DNA of 64,000 nt, taken from NCBI GenBank assembly GCA_028023455.1, contig JAQFVV010006231.1, positions 6,648,036-6,712,035 on the forward strand, in the 5' to 3' direction. Every line of letters begins with the position of its first letter. Position 1 is the stretch's first letter. The DNA is from Epiperipatus broadwayi. Lineage: Eukaryota > Onychophora > Udeonychophora > Euonychophora > Peripatidae. The notes beneath the pieces were generated by a model. It did no database searches. It saw only the letters and a program-made list of their open reading frames with translations, and was not told where the DNA came from. The position numbers and the translations under genes are program-made. Shown here piece by piece: positions 61,461-64,000 of this stretch.

Positions 61461-63299
61461 GGGGAATTGAAAAATAATGTAATATGGATTGCATTTGTAT
61501 CCCACAATGTATGTATGATGGTCAGAATGAAATTAGATGTACAGTATGTAAGATATAATCAAAGAAAAAAATACAAATTATTTACAATATTTGTTTGCGC
61601 TTTTATATATATAAAAGCTCCGTTAATATACGTATATATCTGAGTCGCATCTAGAAACATTAATATCTGAATAATCAAAGAATTTTTATTTAAAATTTAT
61701 ATTTGTAACTTTTATAGACGCTTCTCAGAAACATACGTATAGTTTATATACACATGACAAAAAAAGCAGGATGAAATGTGGGTTGTGGTAGAACAGTGAA
61801 ACTCAATCTTGAACTAAGATAGACTGTTTCAATATACATACATACATACAGGCATATATATAAATATATTGTGCCCTTTTTATTAATATACCCCCATCAT
61901 AAAACAAATTGGGAATAAATTTTAAGGTGTATAATTTTTAATTTTATAAAGTCAAAAATATTTACTTATTGAACTATGAAAAATAACAGTCATTTTAGTT
62001 ATCATAGGGTTTAAACTTGGACTTAGTTAATTTAAAGTAGTATAAATGTTATAAATCCTGGGTAAAATATTTCTTTCAAAGGTATATAAAAGATCATATA
62101 AACTATAAATTAATATTTGATAATTGTTTGATAATATTTATTATTGTAAGAAAGTTTTAATCTAACCTCATAAATAAAAATATGTGTTGTAGAGATAGAT
62201 AATCATGTATGTGCACATCTGAAAGCAATGATTATTTCCAGTGAAATCTTAATTTAATTTCCAAAATAAAAAAATAATAATTTTGTTATGAATATTGTGA
62301 AATTAAAAGTTCATAAAAGTAATCTCACATCTAGTCTGTAGAAAAATAAAATCAAAATGACCTAAATTGATTTAAAGTAAATGATATTTTTGTTAAGTTC
62401 ATGAAAGGTATTGTTTTTTATTACCAGTAAATATTTTAAAGAAATAATATTTGTTTTAAAAATAGTTAAGCTATATGTAACTAGTGAGTAGAAGAATTAA
62501 CCAATTGGAAAGTGCAATTTGGAATAAATTAACAGCATGCAGATGATGTTTTAAAAAGAAAAAAAAATCGCAGAGAAAATTGGGATAAAGAAAAAAAAGA
62601 TTACAGATCAGGAGAACATGTAACTTGGTTTGTCTCCAAAAGTTTGCTTAAATTTTTGAAATCTTATTATTATTTTAAAAAGCAAGTAATTGATTATGAT
62701 CTACTTAAGAATTTAAAACTATATTATAAGGTTTTTTTAACATGAAGGAGTAAAACAAAGAAATCTCTGCTGGCTAATTCAACAATTTAATAATTTTACC
62801 AAAATCTTTTAGAGTCATTATATTAGATAAAAATATTGGAAAAATGAAAGAAAGAAGTTGTACATTTATGCCAAAGTGTTGTCAAGTAATACATGAACTT
62901 AAGAAAAACACCATGAGTATTATATTAATACATAATTTAATTAATAAGTGAGATAAAATATCTATGCATTTTGACTATCATAACCATTGTGCAAAAACAA
63001 ATTGGAATCGATGGATGAATAATAAGAAAATTATTCATGACAGAGTTAAGTGTACATTTTTAAAGATAATTAAAACTAAAGTAGGAATAAATAATAATGG
63101 AAATATTTACATCTGGAAAAGTGTACTTAGTATGAAAATAAAACATATAAAAGTGCATCTAAAAAAATTTTCCATAGTAGAAAAGATATAAACTGATCAT
63201 TATTAGTTTAGTATAACTTTCATGTATAATAAAATGTTATGAGTTATATAAATATGGTAAATGAAAGATTAAAAGGATGTATGGATAAAATACTTTTGA
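61461..63299. other. AT-rich DNA without recognised genes
   Basis: Short (CATA)n run near 61838-61852. The + frame 62964-63191 (75 residues, lysine/asparagine-rich, with NWNRWMNNKK) has no domain I recognise and may be part of another decayed retroelement. Confidence 0.35.
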
Positions 63300-63480
63300 C
63301 AATCCATCCCGCTTGGTGGCACTGTTGCTGGCTAAAAGTAGCTGAAAATACCATTTATCAGGCACAACTTCTCAATTGCTATCAGTAATTGAGTGCTAGC
63401 AATTGAGTCTTTTGGCTAATGGCAGCCAGCAGCATGTTTTGCGATCAATTGCTCTCGCAATTTACACTTAGCCTATCATA
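63300..63480. repeat. GC-richer segment with transposon-end-like motif
   Basis: Contains GGTGGCACTGTTGCTGGCTA (63315-63334), close to the subterminal blocks of the elements at 17375 (GATGGCGCTGTTGCTACGCT) and 25085 (GGTGGCGCTATTTCTAGCTA). Inverted words CAATTGCT/AGCAATTG lie in the middle. Clear ends or a target duplication were not found. Confidence 0.4.
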
Positions 63481-63978
63481 TCAGTTAGCTCTGATACATA
63501 TTGTTTACCATCTTTATGAATGCTGACACTTAACATATCACTAAGTTATCATGATAGGGTGTGAATAATTTAAGTGATGGAAAGTGAACCAATATTTTCT
63601 CAGAAGTAATTATTTTCAAACCTAAATGAATTACTATAAGGTCCTCCAAATTGTCACACTGAACCCAATGTAACCACCCTAAATGCATTAAAATTAGTAA
63701 ATGTGGGGATTTGGCATACCTGAATCTAAAGTCTTATACATTGCAAGAGCTTGCATCAGTGAAAAAATGACTACTTGGGGGAAAAAGTCTTCATTCAAGC
63801 TAATATATTAAATTATGGTTCGCAAAAAAAAAATTAAATAAAGGAACATTTATTACCAAACTAAAATAAATTGGTTCTTGAGACATTGTTTATCAACCAA
63901 AAATAAAACTATGTTTGAAGTAATCAAATCAACATTAATGAAAAAAGTATTCATTCAGGCTGTCTCTATTGCCTAATA
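63481..63978. other. AT-rich DNA
   Basis: No gene or repeat recognised. Confidence 0.4.
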
Positions 63979-64000
63979 CAGGGGTCCCCAACCTTTTTTG
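63979..64000 (+). mobile_element. Left end of another hAT element, cut by the window edge
   Basis: CAGGGGTCCCCAACCTTTTT is the typical terminal inverted repeat of many hAT elements. The preceding 8 bp, GCCTAATA (63971-63978), should recur beyond the other end if this is right. Confidence 0.7.

Noticed and set aside
62964-63191. 75-residue lysine/asparagine-rich frame
   Set aside because: No known domain; composition is as expected by chance in AT-rich DNA, though a decayed retroelement cannot be excluded.

Overview
This 64 kb window is AT-rich animal (metazoan) nuclear DNA. Spliced EGF-repeat exons, a very long intron and a dense mix of LINE, Ty3/gypsy, Penelope-like and hAT-type elements show this. 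There are no bacterial operons, rRNA genes or CRISPR arrays. The repeat content would fit an AT-rich invertebrate, but I cannot name the species from sequence alone.

One host gene is supported, on the + strand. Exon 2254-2708 carries three full EGF-like domains and half of a fourth. Exon 43578-43719 completes that fourth domain in the same phase after an intron of about 40.9 kb. A third exon (45549-45676) fits the phase and carries a CWC motif like the thyroglobulin type-1 core. A fourth candidate (53019-53102) can be read in two phases. The gene starts before, and may end after, this window. The product is probably a secreted or membrane-anchored multi-EGF protein.

Nearly everything else is intronic repeat material. 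From left to right: a GC-richer unassigned block (1-660); a foldback repeat (1095-2045); a nearly complete, strikingly C-depleted LINE (about 5430-9810); repeat family copy A (10160-10965) with an adjacent hAT MITE; an element of 1289 bp with GGTAATAC termini (17375-18663); repeat family copy B (24770-28330), split by a 2440 bp element full of tandem repeats (25085-27524); copy C (28640-28960); a 3.1 kb near-perfect palindrome (29411-32528) abutting a diverged LTR-like copy (32529-34390); a (GATA)n tract; and a young non-autonomous LTR retrotransposon with about 2.1 kb LTRs and almost no interior (37610-42544).

After exon 43578-43719 come a fossil Ty3/gypsy element on the - strand (46197-50946), a Penelope-like RT scrap, an RTE-like LINE tail scrap, tandem repeats with tRNA-like heads (55700-56720), a decayed jockey/CR1-type LINE (about 58080-61460) interrupted by a hairpin, and the first 22 bases of another hAT end at the right edge.

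The genes do not form a pathway. The window is a record of nested insertions into one large gene. The most unusual items are the transposon carrying a higher-order tandem array, the non-autonomous LTR element with its relatives, the giant palindrome, and the LINE whose sense strand almost lacks cytosine.
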